Positions 49,695 through 59,466 are shown, counted from the stretch's first letter. The stretch: 64,000 nucleotides of DNA from Agarivorans aestuarii (GCF_019670125.1 NZ_AP023033.1:2221001-2285000); one strand, 5' to 3'. Made by a program: numbers and translations. The notes: a model not told the origin generated them from the letters alone.

Positions 49695-51583
49695 TAAATC
49701 TACAAGACGCTTATTTGGCTTATGGCGATACGCCACTGCTAAACAAAGCCAGTGTACAAATAAATAAAGCCGAACGGGTATGTTTAGTTGGCCGTAATGG
49801 CGCAGGAAAAAGTACCTTATTGCAAGTGATAGAAGGTGCTATTCAACTAGATTCTGGGCAACGTCAGCTGGTTAATGATGTGGTAATAACCCGCTTGCAA
49901 CAAGACCCGCCAGAAGCTAGCGAGCAGCGCATTTTTGATTATGTTGCCGAAGGTAAGCCACACATTGGCAAGTTGCTTAGTGAATTCCATCACCTCACTT
50001 CCAACATCAGTGAGCATTCGAGCGAAAAAGAACTGAAAAGAATGCAGCAAATACAGCATGAAATAGATGTTGTAGACGGCTGGAAGTTTGACAACGAAAT
50101 CCAGCAAGTGCTTACCACCATGAAGCTTGATGGTGACGCTCCTTTACAAGGTTTATCTGGCGGTTGGCTGAGAAAGGTTGCGCTAGCAAAAGCCTTGGCC
50201 GGCGACCCAGATATATTGCTGCTTGATGAACCCACCAACCATTTGGATATTACTACCATCAAATGGCTGGAGGAGTTTTTGGTTAACTTTAAAGGCACAA
50301 TCGTATTTATTAGTCACGATAGGGCCTTCATTCGCAAAATTGCTACCCGAATTATCGATATCGACCGGGGCGTACTTACATCTTGGCCTGGTAACTATGA
50401 TGCCTACTTAGAAGGTAAGGCAGAATGGTTAAGGGTTGAAGAAGAACAGAATGCTCTGTTTGATAAACGCCTAGCCGAAGAAGAAACCTGGATCCGCCAA
50501 GGGATTAAAGCTCGCCGAACCCGTAATGAAGGGCGAGTTAGAGCTTTAAAGGCTATGCGAAATGAACGTAGCGAACGGGTTAATCGTCAAGGCACCAGCA
50601 ATATGCAAATCGATGATGGTTTGCGTTCAGGTAAAATCGTTTTTGAAGCAGAGCAATTAAGCTTTAGTTACGCAGATGAGGCTTATCCGATTATTTCGCC
50701 GCTCGATTTGCTAGTTATGCGAGGGGACAAAATTGCGCTGGTAGGAGGCAATGGTTGTGGTAAATCAACGTTAATTAAACTGCTGCTCGAGCAACTAGAG
50801 CCAAGCTCTGGCAAACTCAAAGTCGGCACCAAGCTAAATGTGGCTTACTTTGACCAATACCGCCAAGAGTTGGATCCCGATAAAACACTGCTTGATAACC
50901 TTGCTGGCGGCAAACAAGAAATTGAAATCAATGGTAATAAGCGCCATGTAATGGGTTACCTGCAAGACTTCTTGTTTCATCCTAAACGCGCATTTACTCC
51001 GGTTAAAGCCTTATCAGGCGGCGAGAAAAATCGCTTAATGCTGGCCAAGTTATTTTTGAAACCAGCCAATTTGTTAGTTCTTGATGAACCAACCAACGAT
51101 TTGGATGTCGAAACGCTGGAGCTATTAGAAGAGTTGGTAAGCCAATATCCAGGTACCGTGTTATTGGTGAGCCATGATCGAAGCTTTATTGACAATACCG
51201 CAAGCCACGTTTGGTTTTTTGATGGCAAAAGCAATGTAGATAGTTATGTCGGTGGATATTCTGAAGTCGCAAGCTACATTGAGAATCGGCAGAAAGCCCC
51301 TGCACCAAAACCAATTGAAAAAGCGGAAGAAAATTCACGTGGTCAAAAACAAACTAAGAAGTTGTCATATAAATTGAAACTTGAACTTGACCAGCTACCC
51401 GAAAAATTGGAAGCTGCCGAGGCGCAAGTTGAAGAACTACAAAGTAAAGTAAATGAACCAGAGTTCTTTAATTTAGAACAGGATCGAGTTCAAGACACTT
51501 TAAATAACTTAGCCGAGGCTGAACAGAAATTAGAAGATCTGTTTATGCGTTGGGAAGAACTGGAAGAACTAAAAAATTCATGA
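49688..51583 (+). CDS. uup: ABC-F family ATPase Uup
   Basis: A 631-residue cytoplasmic ABC-F protein with two ATPase units: Walker A GRNGAGKST and GGNGCGKST, signatures LSGGWLRK and LSGGEKNR, Walker B LLLDEPTNHLD and LVLDEPTNDLD, plus a C-terminal coiled coil (from about residue 555) typical of Uup. E. coli Uup affects precise excision of transposons and ribosome function. I choose GTG at 49688, since the purine-rich AGAGAG lies eight bases before; a TTG two codons earlier is too close to it. Confidence 0.95.
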   Translation: MLVNLQDAYLAYGDTPLLNKASVQINKAERVCLVGRNGAGKSTLLQVIEGAIQLDSGQRQLVNDVVITRLQQDPPEASEQRIFDYVAEGKPHIGKLLSEFHHLTSNISEHSSEKELKRMQQIQHEIDVVDGWKFDNEIQQVLTTMKLDGDAPLQGLSGGWLRKVALAKALAGDPDILLLDEPTNHLDITTIKWLEEFLVNFKGTIVFISHDRAFIRKIATRIIDIDRGVLTSWPGNYDAYLEGKAEWLRVEEEQNALFDKRLAEEETWIRQGIKARRTRNEGRVRALKAMRNERSERVNRQGTSNMQIDDGLRSGKIVFEAEQLSFSYADEAYPIISPLDLLVMRGDKIALVGGNGCGKSTLIKLLLEQLEPSSGKLKVGTKLNVAYFDQYRQELDPDKTLLDNLAGGKQEIEINGNKRHVMGYLQDFLFHPKRAFTPVKALSGGEKNRLMLAKLFLKPANLLVLDEPTNDLDVETLELLEELVSQYPGTVLLVSHDRSFIDNTASHVWFFDGKSNVDSYVGGYSEVASYIENRQKAPAPKPIEKAEENSRGQKQTKKLSYKLKLELDQLPEKLEAAEAQVEELQSKVNEPEFFNLEQDRVQDTLNNLAEAEQKLEDLFMRWEELEELKNS

Positions 51584-53406
51584 AGAAGTCTATGATGAAA
51601 CGCTCTTTAGCAATGGCATTCGCGCCTTTAGTATTGTCTGCTAGTTTTGCTCAAGCAGCACAAACCGAATCCTATTATCTTATAGAAGAAATCCCACTAG
51701 AAACCAGTAACGGACTTGTCGAAGCTAATGGTGACCTAGTTGTTACTGCCGCAAGTAATGATGGGGAGTATGTAGCGGGTAGTGCTCAAACTTTTAGAAG
51801 TGCTTTTCGCTTTTACGATTTTTCCGACAGAACTACTTTTGATTATGGTTGCCAGTACGCTAGTGAAGTATGTGACTTGTTCTTCTACGGAGATAATAGC
51901 TTTTACGATACCTATCGTAAACGCTTAAGAGAACAAAGAACCGTTTTGTATCAATCTAATGTGCTCTCTTTCTTAGCCAATCGAAATATTAGTGGCATGC
52001 ATACCGATGGCAAGAACCTGCCGCCGTTGCCTACTTGGGATACCATTAACGAAAAACTTTATGTTTTCGATGATATTGCTAACAGCGACTACACAACTGA
52101 TACACGAGTGAATGACGTCAATAGTGAATTGGGTTGGGCTGTAGGCTATGACTCAGCGCCATTTAGCAATCCTGATGGTGGAAATTATACAAGGGACTTT
52201 ATTCAACGTGGGTTTGCTTTGCGCTTAAGCGACCAAGCTAAAGTTACTTTGCTACCCACAGCCTTTAACAGTAGTGGCGAGCTAGAAGATGATAAAGGTG
52301 GCTTATCATCAGGCTTACAAATTATCGAAAAAGATGGCCGTACTCTTGTTATTGGTATAGGTAGTGTCAGTTATTCCAACAGCGACAGTTTTGATGAGTG
52401 CCAATTTGGCAACCAGGAAAATTACTACCGTTGTTCGGGCTTTCATACACAGGCTTGGGTTTGGGATATTACTGATGCTGCTGATGGTGATCAAATCTCC
52501 GGAGAGCAATTAGTCGATGGCTATGTTCGTTCACGATATGGTAATGCGCCGAACTATAATCTAGTTAAGGACGCAAATAGCGAAATCCTTGTAGGACTTT
52601 CTTCTGATGATGTCTATGACAGCACTAACGGTTCACGCGGCCGCGCAACTTACTATACTGATAATGGTGATGGCACTTATAGCTTAAATAAAATCCCAAA
52701 TATTAGAATTGATGGTGATAACGACAAGTTTGACGATTCGGTATCCCACACTTGGGCAAATGCAATAAACGACGCCAGTTTAATTGTTGGTAATTTGCGA
52801 TACGTAGAAGTTAAGTCACGTAACCGCCCGGTAGAAGCTTTTGTATATGATGGTGATCAAAATTCAGAAACATACCAAGAAGTAAATTGGCCACTACGTA
52901 ATAGGCCGTTTTCTGGTGCTAACAGCGAGTTCAGCGATATAAATAATGAAGGATTAATTGTTGGTTGGCGTGACGGAGATGGCGAAGAACACCCCGCTTA
53001 TAATGGTACAACTCGCCGTCAAACAGGTTTTTTACTTGATTACAACCGCTATTTAGAAGGCAACCCAAACTACACCTGGACGCTTAATCAATTAACCTGT
53101 TATGAGCAAGATGGAGCTCCCCAGATCCCACTCTATCGGATTGAGTTCGCTACACATATAAACGATGACGGCGATATATTTGCTAATGGCTATCACTATC
53201 AAAGTGCTGAAGAATTTGTTAATGGAGTAAATCCTCGTGCAGTGTTACTAAAATTAGTAAGAAACCCTGCGGTGACAGATATAGATGACTTGGCAATTTG
53301 CCCACAAATTGAAGAAGTGAATTATGAGCGTAAAGGGGCTTCTAGCTTGTGGTTAGGCTTACTGCTCTTACCTGTTGTTTTTGTGAGGCGTTTCATAAAA
53401 AGATAA
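51580..53406 (+). CDS. DUF3466 family secreted protein with C-terminal sorting-like tail
   Basis: A 608-residue protein. The ATG at 51580 overlaps the uup stop (ATGA), and a signal peptide ending SASFAQA follows; a second ATG pair at 51595 is possible. The middle is a WW/Kelch-like beta-rich region with repeated motifs such as DINNEGLIVGWRDGDG and ANAINDASLIVGNL, matching DUF3466. The tail, residues about 584-608, is GASS, then a hydrophobic LWLGLLLLPVVFV span, then RRFIKR, like GlyGly-CTERM (rhombosortase) signals or a simple membrane anchor. Function unknown. It is the last gene before the rmf leader. Confidence 0.8.
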   Translation: MKKSMMKRSLAMAFAPLVLSASFAQAAQTESYYLIEEIPLETSNGLVEANGDLVVTAASNDGEYVAGSAQTFRSAFRFYDFSDRTTFDYGCQYASEVCDLFFYGDNSFYDTYRKRLREQRTVLYQSNVLSFLANRNISGMHTDGKNLPPLPTWDTINEKLYVFDDIANSDYTTDTRVNDVNSELGWAVGYDSAPFSNPDGGNYTRDFIQRGFALRLSDQAKVTLLPTAFNSSGELEDDKGGLSSGLQIIEKDGRTLVIGIGSVSYSNSDSFDECQFGNQENYYRCSGFHTQAWVWDITDAADGDQISGEQLVDGYVRSRYGNAPNYNLVKDANSEILVGLSSDDVYDSTNGSRGRATYYTDNGDGTYSLNKIPNIRIDGDNDKFDDSVSHTWANAINDASLIVGNLRYVEVKSRNRPVEAFVYDGDQNSETYQEVNWPLRNRPFSGANSEFSDINNEGLIVGWRDGDGEEHPAYNGTTRRQTGFLLDYNRYLEGNPNYTWTLNQLTCYEQDGAPQIPLYRIEFATHINDDGDIFANGYHYQSAEEFVNGVNPRAVLLKLVRNPAVTDIDDLAICPQIEEVNYERKGASSLWLGLLLLPVVFVRRFIKR

Positions 53407-53466
53407 AATGTCTTTAAAGTGCAACAAAAATATCAACTAGTTAGCGAATACTTAAAAATTTAGTTT

Positions 53467-53495
53467 TTGATCTTTTAAAAACGATAGGCGATAGT
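53467..53495 (+). promoter_or_regulatory. Probable rmf promoter
   Basis: TTGATC (53467-53472) and GATAGT (53490-53495) stand 17 bases apart, upstream of the hairpin at 53498. If used, transcription would begin at the hairpin. Confidence 0.5.
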
Positions 53496-53497
53496 AG

Positions 53498-53529
53498 ATC
53501 AGGAGTCCAAGTGGGCTCCTGATTTGTTT
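53498..53529 (+). terminator. Terminator-like hairpin in front of rmf
   Basis: ATCAGGAGTCC pairs with GGGCTCCTGAT (one G:T pair) around an AAGT loop, followed by TTGTTTT. It may end the uup-DUF3466 operon, or form the 5' end of the rmf transcript. Confidence 0.7.
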
Positions 53530-53554
53530 TCTGATCTTGATGAGGAAGAAGTCT

Positions 53555-53731
53555 ATGAAAAGACAAAAACGCGATCGTTTAGAAAGAGCGCATGCCAAAG
53601 GTTATCAAGCAGGTTTATCAGGAAGGTCTAAAGAGACCTGTCCGTATGGTGGAGCAGACGCAAGAGGGCATTGGTACGGCGGGTGGCGTGAGGCTGTTGA
53701 AGAACGCGTTTCAGGATTAGACAATAACTAA
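53555..53731 (+). CDS. rmf: Ribosome modulation factor RMF
   Basis: A 58-residue basic protein. The ATG at 53555 is set by homology (MKRQKRDRLERAHAKGYQAG matches E. coli RMF from its first residue) and by GAGGAAG just upstream; the frame extends 18 bp further without support. RMF dimerises 70S ribosomes into inactive 100S particles in stationary phase. GRSKETCPY and WYGGWREA are conserved. Synteny rmf-fabA-lonH is shared with E. coli. Confidence 0.96.
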   Translation: MKRQKRDRLERAHAKGYQAGLSGRSKETCPYGGADARGHWYGGWREAVEERVSGLDNN

Positions 53732-53734
53732 TAT

Positions 53735-53761
53735 AAAAAAGCCCTATAAATAGGGCTTTTT
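53735..53761. terminator. Bidirectional terminator between rmf and fabA
   Basis: AAAAAAGCCCTAT pairs with ATAGGGCTTTTT; convergent genes on both sides. Confidence 0.92.
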
Positions 53762-53782
53762 AATGTCAGAGTATTAGCAATA

Positions 53783-54319
53783 CTAGAAAGTAGAGGTGTC
53801 GGTAAATAAACCCACTTTTAGATCATTGGCAGAATAAATCTGGCGACCATCTACTTCTACTACACCATCAGCAATACCCATAACCAGTTTGCGCATAATT
53901 ACACGCTTCATCTGAATACGGTAAGTGACTTTCTTTGCTGTTGGCAATACTTGGCCAGTAAACTTAACCTCACCTACACCCAACGCTCGCCCTTTGCCTG
54001 GGCCACCGCTCCAACCTAAGAAAAAGCCCACAAGTTGCCACATTGCATCTAAACCTAAGCAACCAGGCATTACTGGGTCGCCAGGGAAATGACAATCAAA
54101 AAACCATAAATCAGGAGTAATGTCTAACTCAGCAACGATTTCGCCGTTTCCAAATTCACCACCCTCGTGGGTGATTTTTAGAATGCGGTCCATCATTAGC
54201 ATGTTTGGCGCCGGTAACTTACTGTTTCCTTCACCAAATAAGAGGCCTTGGCTGCAATCAAGCAATTCTTGGCGTTCATAGCTAGTTTTACCTAGTTCTT
54301 TTTGCGAAACCTGAGTCAT
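53783..54319 (-). CDS. fabA: 3-hydroxydecanoyl-ACP dehydratase/isomerase FabA
   Basis: A 178-residue hotdog enzyme nearly collinear with E. coli FabA. The active-site His is H77 ([12 protein letters not shown]) and the Asp is D91 (GLDAMWQ), the same 14-residue spacing as E. coli H70/D84. It dehydrates 3-hydroxydecanoyl-ACP and isomerises the product to the cis-3 form, starting unsaturated fatty acid synthesis. The FabR-like palindrome 34 bp before its start suggests repression according to acyl chain supply. Confidence 0.97.
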   Translation of the reverse strand: MTQVSQKELGKTSYERQELLDCSQGLLFGEGNSKLPAPNMLMMDRILKITHEGGEFGNGEIVAELDITPDLWFFDCHFPGDPVMPGCLGLDAMWQLVGFFLGWSGGPGKGRALGVGEVKFTGQVLPTAKKVTYRIQMKRVIMRKLVMGIADGVVEVDGRQIYSANDLKVGLFTDTSTF

Positions 54320-54352
54320 GGATTATACCTTTAAAAAATTTGCCGATACTTT

Positions 54353-54370
54353 AGCGAACACGTGTACGCT
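54353..54370 (-). promoter_or_regulatory. FabR-like operator upstream of fabA
   Basis: AGCGAACACGTGTACGCT, extended by TTT/AAA to a 24-bp near-palindrome, closely matches the FabR site of E. coli fabA and fabB as I recall it (AGCGTACACGTGTTCGCT). Read on the minus strand it is AGCGTACACGTGTTCGCT. No fabR gene lies in the window. Confidence 0.8.
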
Positions 54371-54397
54371 AAACAAGTCCGATGTCCGAAAAATTCG

Positions 54398-56389
54398 TTA
54401 AAACTTGAATAAGTCAGATATTTTCCTCAAAAGCCAACGAATCAAACTAGGGTCATCGTTGGGTAGATTGATTAATTTGTAGATTTTTCCATAAACGCTC
54501 TCTTCGTCGAGCAATTCACCAGCAGGTTGTTTGAACAAATAAGGTATTGCTTGATGAATAGTCGAAACAACAAAAATACTCAGTTGTTTGTTTTCAACGG
54601 CGCTTAAAACCTCTTGCGAAAGATTAAGTTGATTTAGGTTAGCCTCTGGGATTACAACAGAAATAGGCTGTTGGCTATTAACAATTCGCGCAACCCTAAA
54701 GTAACCCTCAATCTTTTCATTTATTCCACCTACGGCTAATACATTGCCTTTTTGATCTAAAGCGCCTGTTACTGCAGTGTTTTGCTGAATAGGAAGCTTT
54801 GAGATAGCACTTAGTAAAGCCAAGGCTGATGCGAGAGAAGCGCTATCGCCGTCTATCTCATGATAAGACTGTTCAAAAACTACGTTGCCGGAGTAGGGGA
54901 AATGATGTTCAGTGGCAAACAATTGATTTAGAAAGCCGTGGATGATCATCATCGATTTAGCGTGAACATTTCCTGCTAGCTCCGCCTTTCTTTCTATATC
55001 GTTGAAGTCGCCGTCACCCTGAAACACATTTGCTGTTATTCTGATGGGCTCACCAAATGACAAACCTAATCCCGTAAAGTCGATAACCGATAAACCGTTA
55101 ATTTGACCAACTTGTTCACCGCTTAAGCAAATATTGGTTTGCTTATCTCTATAGGAAAGATCACTAAACTTTTGCTGATTGTTAACGTTGTTGCTTAAAA
55201 GCTCCAGTGCTTGATTAAATCCCTGACTATTAGCTTTGAATTGGTTGAGTGCTAGTGACTGGAGTGGGGCAATCAACTCTTGCACATCCAAACTTAAATA
55301 CTGTTGATGCTCACAAAGCTTAGCCCCATAGTTCAACACGCATTCATAGAGTTCAGCTGTTAAGCTAGATAACTCAAGTTTCTCTAGTTCACCATTAATG
55401 TGGCTTAAATATAAATCAATATTGTTTGAAGTAGCTTCTACTTCTAGTGGCAGTTCTGTTTCTAAAAGCCCTAGGCTTCTTATAGCTGGGTCGAGCTCAT
55501 ATAAATCGGCGATAGCATTGGCATTACCAATAAGCACTAACTTTGTGTTTATCGACAAGTTTTGTGGTTGGCTACTTATTTTGTCGCCTTGTAGTTTATC
55601 CCAGGAAAGTATTGAAGTAGCTAAACAAGCCTTTAATTCAAACCAAAGCTTCGCTTCTGCAAGAATGTCTTCTGCATTGATTACCAATATCCCGGAAGCC
55701 GAGTGATGTATAGCCCCTAAATTTACTTCCACTAACTCTGCGCTATTTGTTGCAGCTTGAGCAAGGTACTGACCAAAAATCGTTGTTCTAGTGAATTCGT
55801 GACAATAGTTTAGTGTTGGCTTACTAAGCCATGTTTTATAGAAATTTTGAATGGTCGAAAAAGAAGGCAGCTCAACAAGGTATTCAAATAGCTGTTTGAC
55901 CAGCGTTAATACCTGCTCTGAAACCTGCGCTTGATTAAGTCTTTCTAGAATTTTGCTTAAAGAGTTAGCTTGAGACTCTTCAATAAACACCAATTCTTCA
56001 CCGAACTCTTTAGCTAAAAGCTCTGAGCCAAAATCTTTATTTAACAAATCTTCTATCTGCTGCATGGCTTGCTCAAAAGCCTTTTGGCCTTCTTGAGTAA
56101 GCTCAACACAATAGGGACGCTGCGCTTGGATAGGGTTGAATATTAAAGCGTAAGCTTGTTGTTCTATATTAAGGTCTTGAGCAAAGTCTGCGAGTACTGA
56201 ATGCAAGTTGAAAAAGCTAGGGCCCTGGCACACCATGACTTGCTGGTGATTATTGGCTTGAGTAAAGTAGTCAAAACTAGATTTCGCTACAGGTAATAAA
56301 CTAGACCACTGAATGTCGTTAGTTGGGTTTATGTTCTCTAGCGAAAACTTAGGTTTTAGTTTTTCAATGCTTAGGGCTGATTCAGTCAA
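54398..56389 (-). CDS. Lon-like S16 protease (LonH/YcbZ type)
   Basis: A 663-residue protein. The C-terminal S16 peptidase domain has the catalytic dyad S516 (DGDSASLAS) and K559 (NEKIEGYF), 43 residues apart as in Lon. The N-terminal region is only weakly AAA-like, with no clear Walker A, as in the E. coli YcbZ family. Peptidase function is likely; ATP dependence and substrates are uncertain. It lies next to fabA as in E. coli, but 78 bp of regulatory DNA separates them. Confidence 0.88.
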   Translation of the reverse strand: MTESALSIEKLKPKFSLENINPTNDIQWSSLLPVAKSSFDYFTQANNHQQVMVCQGPSFFNLHSVLADFAQDLNIEQQAYALIFNPIQAQRPYCVELTQEGQKAFEQAMQQIEDLLNKDFGSELLAKEFGEELVFIEESQANSLSKILERLNQAQVSEQVLTLVKQLFEYLVELPSFSTIQNFYKTWLSKPTLNYCHEFTRTTIFGQYLAQAATNSAELVEVNLGAIHHSASGILVINAEDILAEAKLWFELKACLATSILSWDKLQGDKISSQPQNLSINTKLVLIGNANAIADLYELDPAIRSLGLLETELPLEVEATSNNIDLYLSHINGELEKLELSSLTAELYECVLNYGAKLCEHQQYLSLDVQELIAPLQSLALNQFKANSQGFNQALELLSNNVNNQQKFSDLSYRDKQTNICLSGEQVGQINGLSVIDFTGLGLSFGEPIRITANVFQGDGDFNDIERKAELAGNVHAKSMMIIHGFLNQLFATEHHFPYSGNVVFEQSYHEIDGDSASLASALALLSAISKLPIQQNTAVTGALDQKGNVLAVGGINEKIEGYFRVARIVNSQQPISVVIPEANLNQLNLSQEVLSAVENKQLSIFVVSTIHQAIPYLFKQPAGELLDEESVYGKIYKLINLPNDDPSLIRWLLRKISDLFKF

Positions 56390-56441
56390 TTCGTATTCCG
56401 GTGTTAAACGTGCAATGTGTAATTAAAACAGTTTGTTAGCT

Positions 56442-57770
56442 CTATAGAACAATAGCTGCTATCCAACCAAAAACCAACAGTGGTAGGTTGAAGTGCAAAA
56501 ATGTGGGTACAACGGTGTCCCATATGTGATCATGCTGGCCATCGCTATTTAAGCCGGCAGTAGGGCCTAGTGTAGAGTCTGAAGCTGGCGAGCCTGCATC
56601 TCCAAGCGCCGCAGATGTTCCAACCAAGGCAACCGTTGCTAACTCGGAGAAACCGAGGGAGAGAGCTAGTGGAACGTATATAGCGGCAATAATGGGAATG
56701 GTTGAAAATGACGAACCTATTCCCATAGTAATTAGTAATCCCATTAGCAACAACATTGCAGCGGCAAAAGCTTTGTTATCACCAAGTATACTTTGTGCGC
56801 TATTCACTAACTCTGGAACGCCACCTGTTGCCTTCATAACCCCAGCAAAGCCATTTGCAGCGATCATAATGAATCCAATTAAGGCCATCAACTTAACGCC
56901 TTCAACAAACAAGTCTTGGCTATTTTGGGGCTTTAAGCCAGACGCGGTGGTGAGCAGAAGGAATCCTGCTAGAGCGCCCATAATGATTGAGTCAGTATAA
57001 ACGTTTACTGCTAAGGCAACTAATATAATGGCGATGTTTAAAACGGTCTTTATAGGGCTTAGTTGTAATTGGCTTGTGCTTTGCTCTCTAATAGTAGTTG
57101 CTGTTTGGTAAGTTCTTGGCTGCCGATAAGAGAAAAGTATTGCTGTAGCTAGTCCTAATACCATTCCCAGCGCTGGGATAGTCATAGCAATGGGTAACTG
57201 GCTTTTATCAATAGTTAAACCCGCTGATGAAATGTTGCCATGTAGTAGTTGGTTTAAGAATATGCTGCCAAAGCCATAGGGTAGCCACATATAAGTAGTG
57301 ACCAAGCCAAAAGTGATACAGCAAGCTATGATTCGGCGGTCAAGATTAAGCTGATTAAATACCGCCAGCAAAGGAGGGATTAAAATTGGGATAAAGGCTA
57401 TGTGCACTGGCACCAAGTTTTGCGAACTTACCGCCATCAAAATAATAGCGCCAAGCATTAGCCATTTAACTAATGAAAGATGGTTTTCTTTATGAAGTTT
57501 AACCGCGCTTACTATTTTGCCGGCGATAATATCCGTTAAGCCACTTCTGGCAATGGCCACTGCAAAAGCACCTAGCAGAGCATAACTTAGGGCAATTTTT
57601 GCTCCATCGCCTAAGCCAGCTTCAAAAGCTGCTATGGTTTCAGTTAAGCTGAGATCAGACAAAAGCCCACCAATAATGCCACTTAGCGATAAAGCTAATA
57701 CAACGTTTACACGCAGTAAACTTAGTATCAGCATTAAGCACACCGACAATACAACTGGATTAACAATCAT
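56442..57770 (-). CDS. Na+/H+ antiporter family membrane protein (NhaC/YuiF-like)
   Basis: A 442-residue protein with 11-12 membrane spans. Features such as [26 protein letters not shown] and a C-terminal [20 protein letters not shown] are typical of the YuiF-type Na+/H+ antiporter family of the ion transporter superfamily. Some relatives are thought to carry amino acids such as histidine. The substrate cannot be told here. It follows rnt by 3 bp and is probably in the same transcript. Confidence 0.82.
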   Translation of the reverse strand: MIVNPVVLSVCLMLILSLLRVNVVLALSLSGIIGGLLSDLSLTETIAAFEAGLGDGAKIALSYALLGAFAVAIARSGLTDIIAGKIVSAVKLHKENHLSLVKWLMLGAIILMAVSSQNLVPVHIAFIPILIPPLLAVFNQLNLDRRIIACCITFGLVTTYMWLPYGFGSIFLNQLLHGNISSAGLTIDKSQLPIAMTIPALGMVLGLATAILFSYRQPRTYQTATTIREQSTSQLQLSPIKTVLNIAIILVALAVNVYTDSIIMGALAGFLLLTTASGLKPQNSQDLFVEGVKLMALIGFIMIAANGFAGVMKATGGVPELVNSAQSILGDNKAFAAAMLLLMGLLITMGIGSSFSTIPIIAAIYVPLALSLGFSELATVALVGTSAALGDAGSPASDSTLGPTAGLNSDGQHDHIWDTVVPTFLHFNLPLLVFGWIAAIVL

Positions 57771-57773
57771 CGC

Positions 57774-58433
57774 TTATTGATTCTCATCTTGGTCTGGTGT
57801 TGGTAGCGGCCAACCGCCAAGGGTTTTCCACTTGTTAACGATTAGACAAAACAGTTCTGCTGTTTTTTGCGCGTCGTATAGTGCCGAATGAGCTTCTTCA
57901 TTGCTAAATTCTAAGCCCGCTTCTTTACATGCCTTGGCTAAAACCGTTTGGCCTAAAGCTAGGGCACTTATGCTGGTAGTATCAAAGCTCACAAAAGGGT
58001 GGAATGGATTACGCTTTATATTACAACGTTCTACCGCTGCGTTAAAAAATCCCATGTCAAAGGCCGCATTGTGAGCCACCATTACTGCTCGGTTACAACC
58101 ATGGGCTTTTAATGCCTTACGTATTGGTTTGAACATCTCTTTCAGCGCAAAGTCTTCGCTTACTGCGCCACGCAAAGGGTTATTTGGATCTATCCCGGTA
58201 AACTCTAAGGCGGCTTGTTCTAGGTTAGCGCCTTCGAAAGGCTCAACATTAAACTGTATCGTTTCCAGTACATGCAATTCGCCTTGTTGGTTAAAACTTA
58301 GCAAAACGGCTGCAATCTCTAATAAGGCATCTGTTTTAGCGTTAAAGCCAGCTGTTTCTATGTCGATAACTACAGGGTAGTAGCCGCGAAATCGACTAGA
58401 CATTAATTCGGTCGTGAGTTCAGTAATGGTCAT
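57774..58433 (-). CDS. rnt: Ribonuclease T
   Basis: A 219-residue DEDD exonuclease. Motifs seen are [22 protein letters not shown] (Exo I), [11 protein letters not shown] (Exo II) and [15 protein letters not shown] (Exo III), with [10 protein letters not shown] and KRNPFHPF characteristic of RNase T. It trims tRNA 3' ends, including turnover of the CCA end, and matures 5S and 23S rRNA. Divergent from motY, an arrangement known from Vibrio and Shewanella. Confidence 0.96.
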   Translation of the reverse strand: MTITELTTELMSSRFRGYYPVVIDIETAGFNAKTDALLEIAAVLLSFNQQGELHVLETIQFNVEPFEGANLEQAALEFTGIDPNNPLRGAVSEDFALKEMFKPIRKALKAHGCNRAVMVAHNAAFDMGFFNAAVERCNIKRNPFHPFVSFDTTSISALALGQTVLAKACKEAGLEFSNEEAHSALYDAQKTAELFCLIVNKWKTLGGWPLPTPDQDENQ

Positions 58434-58499
58434 AATGTGGGTAAGTAATATTTGAAGCGCGCATTATTACAAAAGCTGCAAAGAATCGCTAATTTGCTT

Positions 58500-58526
58500 T
58501 AAAGATTATCGCTTAGATGCCGATAA
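58500..58526 (+). promoter_or_regulatory. Sigma-28 (FliA) flagellar promoter for motY
   Basis: TAAAGATT (58500-58507) and GCCGATAA (58519-58526) with exactly 11 bases between match the sigma-28 consensus (TAAAGTTT-N11-GCCGATAA) at 14 of 16 positions, including the complete -10. The predicted transcript starts near 58533, 20 bp before the motY ATG. Confidence 0.9.
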
Positions 58527-58553
58527 TTTATGGAGAAGAGAGGATTTCTGCTA

Positions 58554-59423
58554 ATGAAACATTACTTATTGCTGCCTTTGGCATTAAGCGTCATGTCTGC
58601 TCATGCAAACGTGCGCAACTATTCAGCATCGTTAGATGACTCAACTTGGGTGGTATCAAACAAAACACCTATTGAATGTAGAATGGATCATTTCATTCCA
58701 TCTTTTGGTGTTGCGAGTTTCATTAGTCGCTCTTCGAAAAACGTAAATCTAGATTTTTATTTGGATATGTACAAGATTTCAGCGGAGACTCACCAAGTCT
58801 CATTACGCAGTGTTCCGCCCCAATGGAAACCCGGCGCAAGCTCTAAGCGTATTAGCGAGTTGTCTTTCTATCAGCAATTCGACGGTTACGTAAATGCTCA
58901 ACCAGCTTGGCAGATGCTGAGTGAGCTAGAAGACGGTAATGTCCCTACTTTTTACTTTAACGACTGGTACGCTAGCAATAATACAACTGCGGTTGGGATA
59001 TCCTCGATTAACTTCAAAACTCAATACAACGACTTTTTAAAGTGCGTAGGGCGCTTATTACCTTATTCTTTTGAAGACATCGCTTTTACAGTTTTAACCT
59101 ACCAATCAAACAGCAATGAGTTAACAGCTCGCTCGAAGAAACGCTTACAGTTAATTGGAGACTACGTTAAGCATGACCCAGAGATAGATGTAGTGTTGGT
59201 AGACGCCTATACCGATAGCTACGGCGGAAAGTGGATTAACCAAGAACTCTCAGAAAAGCGCGCTAACATGGTAAGAGACTACTTTAAGTCTGGCGGCTTA
59301 GATGAAAGCGTCATTGAAGTATCCGGTCATGGAGAGCGCAAGCATGTTGCTCGTAACGACAATACCATGGGACGAGAGCGAAACCGAAGAGTGGTGATCT
59401 CACTAGGTAAAGACTTGTTATAA
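58554..59423 (+). CDS. motY: Sodium-type flagellar protein MotY
   Basis: A 289-residue protein. The ATG at 58554 begins a signal peptide (MKHYLLLPLALSVMSAHA); earlier in-frame starts lie before the sigma-28 transcript start or lack a signal. The N-terminal half is the MotY-specific domain (TPIECRMDHFIPSFG, FISRSSKNVNLDF) and the C-terminal half an OmpA/MotB-type peptidoglycan domain (VLVDAYTDSYGG, LSEKRANMVRDYF, GHGERKHVARND). MotY forms the T-ring around the basal body that holds sodium stators PomA/PomB. It implies a sodium-driven polar flagellum. Confidence 0.93.
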   Translation: MKHYLLLPLALSVMSAHANVRNYSASLDDSTWVVSNKTPIECRMDHFIPSFGVASFISRSSKNVNLDFYLDMYKISAETHQVSLRSVPPQWKPGASSKRISELSFYQQFDGYVNAQPAWQMLSELEDGNVPTFYFNDWYASNNTTAVGISSINFKTQYNDFLKCVGRLLPYSFEDIAFTVLTYQSNSNELTARSKKRLQLIGDYVKHDPEIDVVLVDAYTDSYGGKWINQELSEKRANMVRDYFKSGGLDESVIEVSGHGERKHVARNDNTMGRERNRRVVISLGKDLL

Positions 59424-59425
59424 AG

Positions 59426-59457
59426 AAAAAAGGTAGAGCAACTAGCTCTACCTTTTT
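59426..59457. terminator. Bidirectional terminator after motY
   Basis: AAAAAGGTAGAGC pairs with GCTCTACCTTTTT around AACTA. It lies between motY and the convergent oxygenase pseudogene. Confidence 0.92.
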
Positions 59458-59466
59458 CATTTATCT

